From: Chloroflexota bacterium
GTDB lineage: Bacteria; Chloroflexota; Anaerolineae; B4-G1; SLSP01
DNA: 11,098 nt
Reading direction: 5' to 3'
NCBI GenBank assembly: GCA_009908585.1
Contig: JAAAOZ010000148.1
Coordinates: forward strand, 1-11,098
The notes beneath the pieces were generated by a model, which made no database searches, was not told the DNA's origin, and worked only from the letters and a program-made list of their open reading frames with translations. Made by a program: the position numbers and the translations under genes. Below, piece by piece: positions 4,902 through 11,098 of this stretch. Numbering within the stretch: the first letter of the stretch is position 1; each line of letters opens with the position of its first letter.

Positions 4902-6059
4902 TTAGGCCTTGACCTTCATCATCCGAGCGCGATGGTAGCCGATCTGCACCTCGATGTAGCCACTGAGCTGCTCATCTAACGCGGCGTCGTCGGTATCCAC
5001 GCGCAGCGCGGGCAATTCGCGCGCTTTGCGCTCGGTGCTCACGACGATGATGTGCGCCTTGAGGCGTCCTTGCCCCACCTGGCGGATCACCTCCGGCGTG
5101 AATTGCTTGTTCCCCCGCCCGAAGATAAAGCCATTCCCCCCAATCGGTGTGACGACGATGTAGTGATCCGAATAGCGAGGGATCAACGCTAAAATATCCG
5201 TCTCGTTCAGGTCTGTGCCGACCAGTTCCCCGCCCGCGACGGCATCGACGCCCAGCAACGTCTTTTCCCCCTCGATCTCTAACGCCTCAGCGACGGCGCG
5301 CACGGTGGTGCCTGGCCCCAGCAGATAGAGCGTCTCGCCATCCTTGGCCATTTCCTCGACGACCGAGGCCGCGATGTCGCGCTTGTTCTCCTCGGACGAG
5401 GCGCCGAGGTTCGAGCCGCGCTTGCCCGGTTGCACAAAGCGATCCACGTCGGGTACGCGAAGGTAGCCGTAGAGCCGTGCGTCCAGATGATTCTCGCGGA
5501 ACGCCTCCTCGTCGATGTCCAACACCTCTTCCTGAGCCATCTCGATCTCGCCGTCGCCTTCTTCGCTTTCGATAAAAGCGTCGATGAGACCGGCGGCCGC
5601 GCGCGGGCTGTAGGTGAAGGCCGCGCTGTAGACCTTCACGCCGGCGGGCACGGCCACCACGGGGAGGTCGCCAGCGATGGCGTCGTAGACATCGCGCGCG
5701 GTGCCATCGCCGCCCACGAAGACGAGCAAGGCCGCGCCGCGCTCGCGCATCACCTGGGCGATGCGGCGCGTATCCGCCGCCGAGGTCGTCGCTGCGCTCT
5801 CGGAGATCTCGCCGACGATGGTGGTGTCCATCTCCGCCGCCGCGAGGTGCTCGGCGCCCATCGCGCCCGGCGCGGTCAGCCATTGAATCGCGTCGCGGTG
5901 CTCGATATGCTGTAACATCGTCGCCGTGCGATGCGGCGTCACCGGATCGGCGCCCAGCGCCACCGCCCGCTCGTACATCCCGCCGTCCGTCCCCTTGAGG
6001 CCCACACTGCCGCCCATCCCCGCAATGGGATTCACCATCAGCCCGATTTTAATGCTCAC
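4902..6059 (-). CDS. ATP-NAD kinase family protein (COG3199/AcoX-like)
   Basis: A 385-residue protein of the NAD/diacylglycerol kinase superfamily. Visible motifs are NPIAGMGG (10-17), the nucleotide-binding GGDGT (116-120) followed by ARDVYDAI, and a glycine-rich LGPGTT near 247-252. The family phrase VLDIDEEAFRE (about 179-189) precedes RLYGYLRVP. Members of this group are annotated as predicted ATP- or polyphosphate-dependent NAD kinases; some lie in acetoin catabolism operons (AcoX). Direct biochemical proof is limited, so NAD phosphorylation is a family-based guess. The start is GTG 6059-6057, since no in-frame ATG occurs before residue 8 and GGAGGG lies about 10 nt upstream. No signal peptide or membrane segment is seen. 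It stands alone on the minus strand, converging with tetR and diverging from degV. Whether it also serves as the main NAD kinase of the cell cannot be judged here. Confidence 0.9.
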   Translation of the reverse strand: MSIKIGLMVNPIAGMGGSVGLKGTDGGMYERAVALGADPVTPHRTATMLQHIEHRDAIQWLTAPGAMGAEHLAAAEMDTTIVGEISESAATTSAADTRRIAQVMRERGAALLVFVGGDGTARDVYDAIAGDLPVVAVPAGVKVYSAAFTYSPRAAAGLIDAFIESEEGDGEIEMAQEEVLDIDEEAFRENHLDARLYGYLRVPDVDRFVQPGKRGSNLGASSEENKRDIAASVVEEMAKDGETLYLLGPGTTVRAVAEALEIEGEKTLLGVDAVAGGELVGTDLNETDILALIPRYSDHYIVVTPIGGNGFIFGRGNKQFTPEVIRQVGQGRLKAHIIVVSTERKARELPALRVDTDDAALDEQLSGYIEVQIGYHRARMMKVKA

Positions 6060-6118
6060 GCGCGTCGTCCCTCCAATTTTTTGACTTTCGACTTCTTGTC
6101 AGGTTCGACTTGACAATC

Positions 6119-6146
6119 TTGATAAGCGCTGGCTCCTGCCTATGAT
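6119..6146 (+). promoter_or_regulatory. Possible plus-strand promoter toward degV
   Basis: TTGATA (6119-6124), 16 bp, TATGAT (6141-6146). The -10 box is half of the dyad TATGAT-CCCT-ATCATA, so a mirror-image -10 also faces the NAD kinase-like gene, but no good -35 is seen for that direction. The distance to degV is long, so a closer promoter may exist. Confidence 0.38.
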
Positions 6147-6182
6147 CCCTATCATATCACGAATTCTAAAGTTTCAGGAGCC
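6131..6182. repeat. Nested dyads in the divergent intergenic region
   Basis: An outer 8-bp inverted repeat, GGCTCCTG (6131-6138) and CAGGAGCC (6175-6182), encloses an inner one, TATGAT (6141-6146) and ATCATA (6151-6156) around CCCT. It could be an operator serving both divergent genes or a structured RNA leader. Confidence 0.6.
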
Positions 6183-6499
6183 CCCCAATGAAGGGCAAAC
6201 GAAGCTGGGGTTGATGCGTGCACTAAGGTAGTTCCAGAAATTACCCCCCCCTAAACCTGATGTTTTCTCCTCAGAAAACTGACCGTTTTTGGGAGACTTA
6301 TTTTTTTGCAACGGCCTAAATTGCTTGGCGTGAAATCTCATACATTTCCAGCCCTCGGTACTGCTTCGTTTGTCCCTGGTATGTGACTTTTGATTCGACG
6401 TGGGGTTATAGTAATATAGAAGCAGCAGGATGATGCGAATGAAGTATGGGGAGTTTATTTTCCTGGAACGGCTTTATCCATATCATGAGGAGACAGACG

Positions 6500-7369
6500 A
6501 TGAATAAGATCGCCGTCGTAACCGATAGCACCGCTAACTTGAAACCGGAGGTGGCGGAGGCCCACGATATTTCCATCATCCCCTTGAAGGTACACTGGGG
6601 AGATGAGACCTACGTGGATGGCGTGACATTGAGCGCGGAGACCTTCTATAAATGGTTGGAGGAGCGCGAGGAGACGCCCAAGACCTCGCAGCCCTCGGTG
6701 GGCGAATTTACCCAATTTTTCAAGGAGGTCGCAGAGCGCTACCAGACGGACACGATCTTTGGCGCCTTTATCTCCGCCGAACTGAGTGGCACCATGACCT
6801 CGGCCATCCAGGCGAAGGCCCAACTTCCGCATCTGAACATCACGCTGGTGAACACGCGCTTCGTCTCGATGGCCACGGGGTTCCAGGCGCTCTGCGCGGC
6901 GCGCGCGAGCCGGGCCGGCGCCTCGGTCGACGAGATCCTCACGCGCGTCCAGCGGGTCCGCGCGCGCACCGAGCTGATCTTCACGGTCGACACGCTGGAT
7001 TACCTACGGCGCGGCGGTCGGATCGGGGGCGCGGCCCATCTGGTGGGCACTCTCTTGAACCTCAAACCGCTCTTGACGATTCAAGGCGGCGTGGTGGAAG
7101 CTCTGGGCAAATCTCGCGGGCGTCAAAAATCGCTTCAGGTGATGGACGAGACGGTCCAGCAACGTTTGGCCGGTCGGCGCCCTACCGAGCTGGCCGTCAT
7201 GCACACCGGCGCCGTGGGAGACGAGGACGTTGACCAGGTCATCACCTGGGTCACCGAAAACCTCAAACCCCAACGCCTCTACACCGGCCTATTCTCACCC
7301 GTCGTCGGTACGCACGGCGGGCCCGGCGCCATTGGGATCACATACTACCTGGGAGACGACTGCGCGTGA
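6500..7369 (+). CDS. DegV family fatty-acid-binding protein
   Basis: A 289-residue DegV protein. These proteins bind a fatty acid between two domains; in Firmicutes, related FakB proteins present fatty acids to the kinase FakA, but no such kinase gene is in this window. Family marks include VVTDSTANL (residues 5-13), PLKVHWGDETYVDGV, TSQPSVGEF, ISAELSGT, then VDTLDYLRRGGRIGGAAHLVG and LLNLKPLLTI with the following short strand, and a C-terminal GTHGGPGAIGI. The start ATG 6500 has AGGAG 7 nt upstream; an in-frame ATG at 6446 would add 18 residues with no family match. Length is normal for the family (about 280-290). It ends about 50 bp before the promoter of the kinase gene, so it is probably a single-gene transcript or ends the unit before it. 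Confidence 0.95.
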   Translation: MNKIAVVTDSTANLKPEVAEAHDISIIPLKVHWGDETYVDGVTLSAETFYKWLEEREETPKTSQPSVGEFTQFFKEVAERYQTDTIFGAFISAELSGTMTSAIQAKAQLPHLNITLVNTRFVSMATGFQALCAARASRAGASVDEILTRVQRVRARTELIFTVDTLDYLRRGGRIGGAAHLVGTLLNLKPLLTIQGGVVEALGKSRGRQKSLQVMDETVQQRLAGRRPTELAVMHTGAVGDEDVDQVITWVTENLKPQRLYTGLFSPVVGTHGGPGAIGITYYLGDDCA

Positions 7370-7422
7370 AAACAAGCCGACTCTAAAAATCCCCTCTCCC
7401 ATCCTCACCGCGCCGCTCGCAT

Positions 7423-7450
7423 TTGAAGCGCCTTTTACGTGTGGTATACT
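7423..7450 (+). promoter_or_regulatory. Promoter of the two-component genes
   Basis: TTGAAG (7423-7428), 16 bp, TATACT (7445-7450) preceded by TGG, an extended -10 pattern. The start would lie near 7457, giving a leader of about 87 nt before the ATG at 7544. No clear operator dyad is visible around it. Confidence 0.6.
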
Positions 7451-7543
7451 TGAGGTGATACATCTTCAGACACCACCGCAACTATCCACGATCCTAACAT
7501 ATCATACGTTACAGAGCGGCGCGGCCGTTGACGAGGATTTTTA

Positions 7544-7984
7544 ATGACAACCTGGGCAATCCTGGGACACTTTTTCCATGGACTGACGTTCTTCACACTT
7601 GGCTTAATGATTTATTTCCTCCAATATCGAAGCCGTCGCATCATCTTGGCACGACGACTCTCGTGGTTGGAGGCATTCCTGTTCTGTGAAGCGATCATCG
7701 CCTGGAACGATCTACTGGTGCGCCTCAGCCCCAACCTAAGCTTCCTTCCCGTTGTGATCCGCCTGCCGATCCTGGCGATAGGCTACAGCTTCCTGGTCGC
7801 CTTTGGCCTACAGGCTTTCTTGATCAAAAACGATGTGAATGATGATGAGACGGGTCAAGCACGCTGGCTGCTCGTCGGCGTGCACCTCCTCTGGCTGATC
7901 CCCTACCTGGTGGCCCTAAACGCCACATCAACCAGTACCTCTCAGCTAACACAGGATGCCGAAGTCCTCGTCCGGTACGGATAG
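7544..7984 (+). pseudogene. Membrane histidine kinase, N-terminal part, ended by an in-frame TAG
   Basis: A 146-codon frame encoding the membrane sensor half of a histidine kinase. It has GAGG 7 nt before its ATG. Hydrophobic segments lie at about residues 6-26, 42-60, 69-92 and 107-125, with basic stretches such as YRSRRIILARR between the first two, so at least four membrane spans are predicted. It stops at TAG 7982-7984. The downstream kinase part continues in exactly the same frame, and the sequence across the stop (VRYG, stop, AFPGGVLAAMGL) reads like one membrane helix of such kinases. One base change of TTG, CAG or TGG to TAG would explain it. It may be a nonsense mutation, a sequencing or assembly error, or a stop that is read through. 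On its own this half has no catalytic domain. Confidence 0.72.
7982..7984 (+). other. In-frame amber codon splitting the histidine kinase
   Basis: TAG is the 147th codon of the frame starting at 7544, and no further stop occurs in this frame until 8905. Right after it, CCCC (7990-7993) and GGGG (7997-8000) form a tight hairpin, with outer GGCC/GGCC pairs possible (7985-7988 region and 8005-8008). Whether the structure matters for readthrough is unknown. Confidence 0.85.
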
Positions 7985-7999
7985 GCCTTCCCCGGCGGG

Positions 8000-8905
8000 G
8001 TGCTGGCCGCGATGGGATTGCGGCGCGAAAGCTACCAGGTCCTCGACCCTAAACTTCGTGGGCAGATTCGCCACTACCTGCGCCTGGTCGAGATAATGGC
8101 CAGCCTGTTCGGTGTTCTAAACCTGGCGCTCGTGCCCCCCGCCTCGTTTGTGAACAACTGGCGCTTGCCCCAAACCAATTTCCCTGCCGCCTGGCTGTGG
8201 GGCCTCGTCGGCTTTGGGCTGGCGTGGGGATTGGTGCGCGCGTTGACCACGATTCAATTGGAAGTCGAGCACTGGATCGAGAGCATCGAGCGCATGCAGG
8301 CCCTGACGGCGGATCGCGAGCGCATCAGCCGCGAGTTGCACGATGGCATCATCCAGTCCATCTATGCCGTCGGCTTGCTGCTGGAGGGCGTCCAAAACAG
8401 CATCCCCACCCAACCGGAGCGCGCCCAGGCCCAATTGGGCCGCGTGATGGACAGCCTCAACGACGTGATCCAGGACCTCCGCCGCTACATCTTCAATCTA
8501 CGCAGCGACATGCCCGATGACACCATCAAATCCGGCATCCAGCGCCTGCTGCGCGATTTTCACATCAACACGCTGCTGGAAACCGAGTTCAACGTCACCG
8601 GCACGCCGCCGGATCACACCTTCTCAATCGAGCGGCGACGCCACATCTTCCAGATCGTACGCGAGGCCCTGGCGAACACTGCGCGCCACGCCGAGGCCCG
8701 CTGGGCTAAGTTGCACCTCCATTATGGCGAGGAGGCCCTTGAATTGACCATCTCCGACGACGGTGTGGGGATGGAGAAATTGCTGGTGAGCAAGGGCTAC
8801 GGCCTGCGCAACATCCGCGAGCGCGCCCGCCTCTTAGATGGCGCCCTCCGCGTGGAAAGCGCGCCTGGCGCGGGCGTCACTTATCATTTGACCGTCCCGT
8901 ATTAG
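8000..8905 (+). CDS. NarL-type sensor histidine kinase, catalytic part (downstream of the in-frame stop)
   Basis: A 301-residue frame with the remaining membrane spans and the kinase core. Hydrophobic stretches at about 29-48 and 63-82 are followed by a short linker. The HisKA_3 dimerisation helix has DRERISRELHDGIIQSIYAVG with the phosphate-accepting His114. The HATPase domain follows, with N box EALANTARHAE, G1 box DDGVGM and G2 box GYGLRNIRERARLLDGA. This is the NarL/DegS-like kinase group that pairs with LuxR-type response regulators, and one is encoded 81 bp downstream. The GTG at 8000 has no proper ribosome binding site, so this is more likely the second half of the protein begun at 7544 than an independent gene. 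If translated only by reinitiation, it would lack the first four membrane spans. The ATP and His motifs look intact, so loss of function is recent or absent. Confidence 0.85.
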   Translation: MLAAMGLRRESYQVLDPKLRGQIRHYLRLVEIMASLFGVLNLALVPPASFVNNWRLPQTNFPAAWLWGLVGFGLAWGLVRALTTIQLEVEHWIESIERMQALTADRERISRELHDGIIQSIYAVGLLLEGVQNSIPTQPERAQAQLGRVMDSLNDVIQDLRRYIFNLRSDMPDDTIKSGIQRLLRDFHINTLLETEFNVTGTPPDHTFSIERRRHIFQIVREALANTARHAEARWAKLHLHYGEEALELTISDDGVGMEKLLVSKGYGLRNIRERARLLDGALRVESAPGAGVTYHLTVPY

Positions 8906-8936
8906 CTTTTGGCTTTAATTCCTCTTCCAAAAAGCT
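8904..8936 (+). other. Hairpin between kinase and response regulator
   Basis: AGCTTTTGG (8904-8912) pairs with CCAAAAAGCT (8927-8936), leaving one A bulged and a 14-base loop. It overlaps the kinase stop codon. With no T-run after it, it is more likely a processing or attenuation structure than a full terminator. Confidence 0.4.
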
Positions 8937-8986
8937 TCACCCGCCGCTTGGAAGTCAAAAAGAATCGAATAGAAAGGTAATAGAAT

Positions 8987-9649
8987 ATGGCACATAGGAT
9001 TTTGATTGTCGATGATCACGAAGTCGTGCGCTTGGGCTTGCGCGCCCTGCTGGCGGAGCAACGGGATTTCGACGTCATCGGCGAAGCCGCCTCCGCCCAG
9101 GAGGCAATCGAGATGACGCGCGTGCATCGGCCCGACGTGGTGCTGATGGACATTCGCATGCCGGGCAAAAATGGCATCGATGCGTGCAAGGAGATCAAGG
9201 AACTGTGGCCAGAGGTCCACGTGATTATGCTCACCTCCTACGCCGAGGATGAGATGCTCTTCGACGCGATCAGCGCCGGGGCCGCCGGCTACGTCCTCAA
9301 GCAGGTCGGCAGCGCCGAGTTGATCCGCGCCATCCAATGCGTGGGGCGCGGCGAAGCGCTTCTAGATCCGGCGGTGACGCAGCGCGTGCTCGCTCGCGTG
9401 CGGATGGCCGCGCGCCAGGAGCAGGCCGCCGCCTTCAGCGAGCTGACCGAGCAGGAGTTGCGCGTCTTGCGCTTGGTCTCCAAGGGCAACACCAACAAGC
9501 AGATCGCCAAGGCGCTCTATCTAGGCGAAGGCACCGTCCGCAACTACGTCAGCAGCATCTTGGCCAAGTTGGATCTCACCAATCGCGCCGAGGCGGCCGC
9601 CTACGCCGTCCGGCACGAATTGGAGAAATATCTGGAAGAGTTCGATTAG
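8987..9649 (+). CDS. NarL/FixJ-type response regulator (receiver + LuxR HTH)
   Basis: A 220-residue DNA-binding response regulator. The receiver domain (about 1-120) has the acidic pair D9-D10, the phosphorylated Asp55 in LMDIRMPG, Thr83 in MLTSYA and Lys105 in YVLKQVGSAEL. A linker leads to the LuxR-type helix-turn-helix at about 150-210 (LTEQELRVLRLVSKGNTNKQIAKAL, then GTVRNYVSSILAKL). The start ATG 8987 is preceded by a GAAAGG about 9 nt upstream. All key residues are present, so it should be active when phosphorylated, most simply by the kinase encoded just upstream. Targets are unknown; in this arrangement they often include adjacent genes, here the GH3 glycosidase starting 60 bp downstream. 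It belongs to the LiaR/DevR-like group by sequence style. Confidence 0.96.
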   Translation: MAHRILIVDDHEVVRLGLRALLAEQRDFDVIGEAASAQEAIEMTRVHRPDVVLMDIRMPGKNGIDACKEIKELWPEVHVIMLTSYAEDEMLFDAISAGAAGYVLKQVGSAELIRAIQCVGRGEALLDPAVTQRVLARVRMAARQEQAAAFSELTEQELRVLRLVSKGNTNKQIAKALYLGEGTVRNYVSSILAKLDLTNRAEAAAYAVRHELEKYLEEFD

Positions 9650-9709
9650 GAACGATTCACAACACTATCTATCATCACAAACAACTAACAGCGTGGAGGC
9701 AACAAAATT

Positions 9710-11098
9710 ATGACTGAACACAAATCGATTGAGCAACGGGTGGAGGCTCTGTTGGCCGAAATGACCCTTCAGGAGAAGGTGGCGCTGCTCTCCGGCAAGG
9801 ATGCGTGGCATACGGTGCCGATAGAGCGGCTGAACATCCCCTCCGTCACGATGGCCGATGGGCCGCACGGCGTGCGCGCCACCCAGCCGGAGGCGGGCCG
9901 GATGGTCAGCCCTGCCACCTCATTCCCTACCGGCATCTCGATGGGGGCCAGTTGGGACCCGGCGCTGATCGAGCGCGTCGGGGCAGCGCTGGCGCAGGAG
10001 ACACGCGCCCTGGGCTGCGACATCCTGCTGGGGCCGTGCGTCAACATCGTGCGCACGCCCTTGGCCGGGCGCAACTTCGAGACCTACGCCGAGGATCCTT
10101 ACCTAGCCGGCCAGATCGGCGTGGGCTGGGTCAATGGCCTGCAAGGCGAGGGCATCGGCGCCTCGCTGAAGCACTACGCCTGCAACAACCAAGAAATCGA
10201 ACGCTCGCGAGGCAATTCCATCGTCGATGAGCGCACGATGCGCGAGATCTACCTGCCCGCCTTCGAGACCGTGGTCAAAGAGGCCCATCCCTGGACGGTG
10301 ATGTGCGCCTACAATCGCATCAACGGAGACTACGCCAGCGAACACACCCATCTGCTGAACGAGATTCTGAAGGATGAGTGGGGCTTCGAGGGCGTGGTGG
10401 TCTCCGATTGGGGCGCCAATCACACCGTCGCGGCCTCCGTCGCCGGCGGATTAGATCTGGAGATGCCGGGGCCGGCCAAGTACTACGGCGATCTGCTGGT
10501 GGAAGCGACGCTGCTCTGGCAGATTGACGAGGCCAAGGTCGACGAGGCCGCGCGGCGCGTCCTGCGCCTGATCGCTTGGGCGGGCAAGTTGGATGCAGCG
10601 GATGAGACGCCGAACATCGAGGGCGGTAGCTTGAATACGGAGGAGCATCAAGCGCTGGCCCGCGAACTGGCCGAATCCTCCATCACGCTGTTGAAGAACG
10701 AGGGCGATCTCTTGCCCTTGGACGCAGACCAACTCCAGAACGTCGCCGTCATCGGCCCGAACGCGGCGGAAGCGCGCATCGGCGGCGGCGGCAGTTCTTA
10801 CCTGGAGCCGCCCTATCGTGTCAGCCCGTTGCAGGGCTTGGAGGAGGCGCTGGGCGATAAGGTCACGCTGCACTACGCCGAAGGTTGCGACAATTACGTC
10901 GTTCTCCCGCGCATCAAGAGCGCCTATCTGACGCCGGCGCAAGGCGAGGAGGAACAGGGGCTGTGGGGCGAGTACTTCGCCAACACAGAGTGGGCCGGCG
11001 AACCGGCAATCGCCCGCCACGAGATCCGCGCGGAGTTTGGCTGGTACAACAGCAGCCCCGCCGAAAACATCTCCAAGGATGCGTTCTCCGCGCGCTGG
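9710..11098 (+). CDS. Glycoside hydrolase family 3 (beta-glucosidase-like), 5' part
   Basis: The first 463 codons of a GH3 enzyme, open at the right edge. The TIM-barrel domain (about 10-300) has MTLQEKVALLSG, MADGPHGVR, GRNFETYAEDPYLAG and KHYACNNQE. The family's nucleophile aspartate lies in VVSDWGA, at residue 233. The second domain starts near 330 with SSITLLKNEGDLLPL and AVIGPNA. Near residue 415, EQGLWGEYFAN marks the start of a PA14 domain, an insert found in many GH3 beta-glucosidases that can help bind sugar. No signal peptide is visible at the N-terminus, so it is probably cytoplasmic. GGAGG lies 10 nt before the ATG. It hydrolyses beta-linked glucosides or related sugars; the exact substrate cannot be read. 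The 60-bp gap from the response regulator gene allows co-transcription. Confidence 0.96.
   Translation, partial: MTEHKSIEQRVEALLAEMTLQEKVALLSGKDAWHTVPIERLNIPSVTMADGPHGVRATQPEAGRMVSPATSFPTGISMGASWDPALIERVGAALAQETRALGCDILLGPCVNIVRTPLAGRNFETYAEDPYLAGQIGVGWVNGLQGEGIGASLKHYACNNQEIERSRGNSIVDERTMREIYLPAFETVVKEAHPWTVMCAYNRINGDYASEHTHLLNEILKDEWGFEGVVVSDWGANHTVAASVAGGLDLEMPGPAKYYGDLLVEATLLWQIDEAKVDEAARRVLRLIAWAGKLDAADETPNIEGGSLNTEEHQALARELAESSITLLKNEGDLLPLDADQLQNVAVIGPNAAEARIGGGGSSYLEPPYRVSPLQGLEEALGDKVTLHYAEGCDNYVVLPRIKSAYLTPAQGEEEQGLWGEYFANTEWAGEPAIARHEIRAEFGWYNSSPAENISKDAFSARW

Larger units (their letters stand above)
6060..6499. other. Divergent intergenic region between the NAD kinase-like gene and degV
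   Basis: About 440 bp with no convincing gene. It holds a nested dyad at 6131-6182, a possible plus-strand promoter at 6119-6146, two C-runs (6181-6186 and 6244-6250), a 7-bp hairpin (GTTTTCT/AGAAAAC at 6262-6279), and a 10-bp inverted repeat CAAACGAAGC (6196-6205) with its reverse complement at 6363-6372. The degV ribosome binding site closes the region. If the 6119 promoter serves degV, the leader would be about 350 nt long. Confidence 0.6.

Noticed and set aside
4894..4905. CTAAA/TTTAG dyad between the converging stops as a two-way terminator
   Set aside because: Only 5 AT-rich pairs with a 2-base loop; it mostly reflects two facing stop codons.
5287..5883. Long alternative frames opposite or inside the NAD kinase-like gene
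   Set aside because: They are rich in Arg and Gly as expected of shadows in GC-rich DNA, and the 385-residue frame has clear family motifs.
6262..6290. Hairpin GTTTTCT/AGAAAAC as a terminator
   Set aside because: The 7-bp stem is AT-rich, no gene ends nearby on either strand, and the T-run is separated from the stem.
6446..6499. Earlier ATG start for DegV
   Set aside because: The 18 extra residues match nothing in the family, while AGGAG lies 7 nt before the ATG at 6500.
7982..7984. TAG read as pyrrolysine
   Set aside because: The position falls in a predicted membrane helix of a sensor kinase, not in an enzyme known to use pyrrolysine, and no pyl genes are in the window.

Overview
The window is about 11.1 kb of moderately GC-rich bacterial DNA. 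No rRNA, tRNA, CRISPR array or transposase is visible. A DtxR-type regulator with FeoA domains, a COG3199-type NAD kinase-like protein, DegV, a NarL-type membrane histidine kinase with its regulator, and a GH3 glycosidase together suggest a free-living heterotroph. My best guess is a Chloroflexota (Anaerolineae-like) genome, but this is an inference from gene content and style, not a sequence search.

Region 1 (1-3054, minus strand) is a ferrous-iron uptake locus. Transcription order is dtxR-like regulator, a 352-bp gap, feoA1, feoA2, a free-standing FeoB GTPase, then the FeoB helical plus membrane part, which runs off the left edge. FeoB is encoded as two proteins, and the second has its own strong ribosome binding site inside the end of the first gene. 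The regulator carries a metal-responsive repressor core followed by FeoA-like domains, the last of them very like the stand-alone FeoA1. The feoA1 promoter is clear: TTGACA, 16 bp, TAATAT, with a TTAGG/CCTAA dyad just downstream and a weaker copy upstream. This fits iron-dependent repression by the neighbouring regulator. The regulator's own promoter ends so close to its ATG that its mRNA may be leaderless.

Region 2 (3055-4901) holds a small predicted lipoprotein (DUF3828-like) with a textbook terminator, then a TetR/AcrR-family regulator with an apparent self-operator. Two diverged copies of a roughly 160-bp intergenic repeat lie before and after the lipoprotein gene. The TetR protein contains an in-frame tandem duplication of 26 residues.

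Region 3 (4902-7369) has a COG3199-like NAD kinase family gene (minus strand, converging on tetR) and a DegV family gene (plus strand), separated by a 440-bp divergent intergenic region rich in dyads.

Region 4 (7370-9649) is a two-component system: a NarL-type membrane histidine kinase and a LuxR-type response regulator. The kinase reading frame is broken by one in-frame TAG at 7982-7984. Upstream and downstream parts are in the same frame and together look like one protein.

Region 5 (9710 to the right edge) is the first 463 codons of a glycoside hydrolase family 3 beta-glucosidase-like enzyme that is entering a PA14 domain when the window ends. It may be under the control of the adjacent two-component system, but nothing in the sequence proves that.
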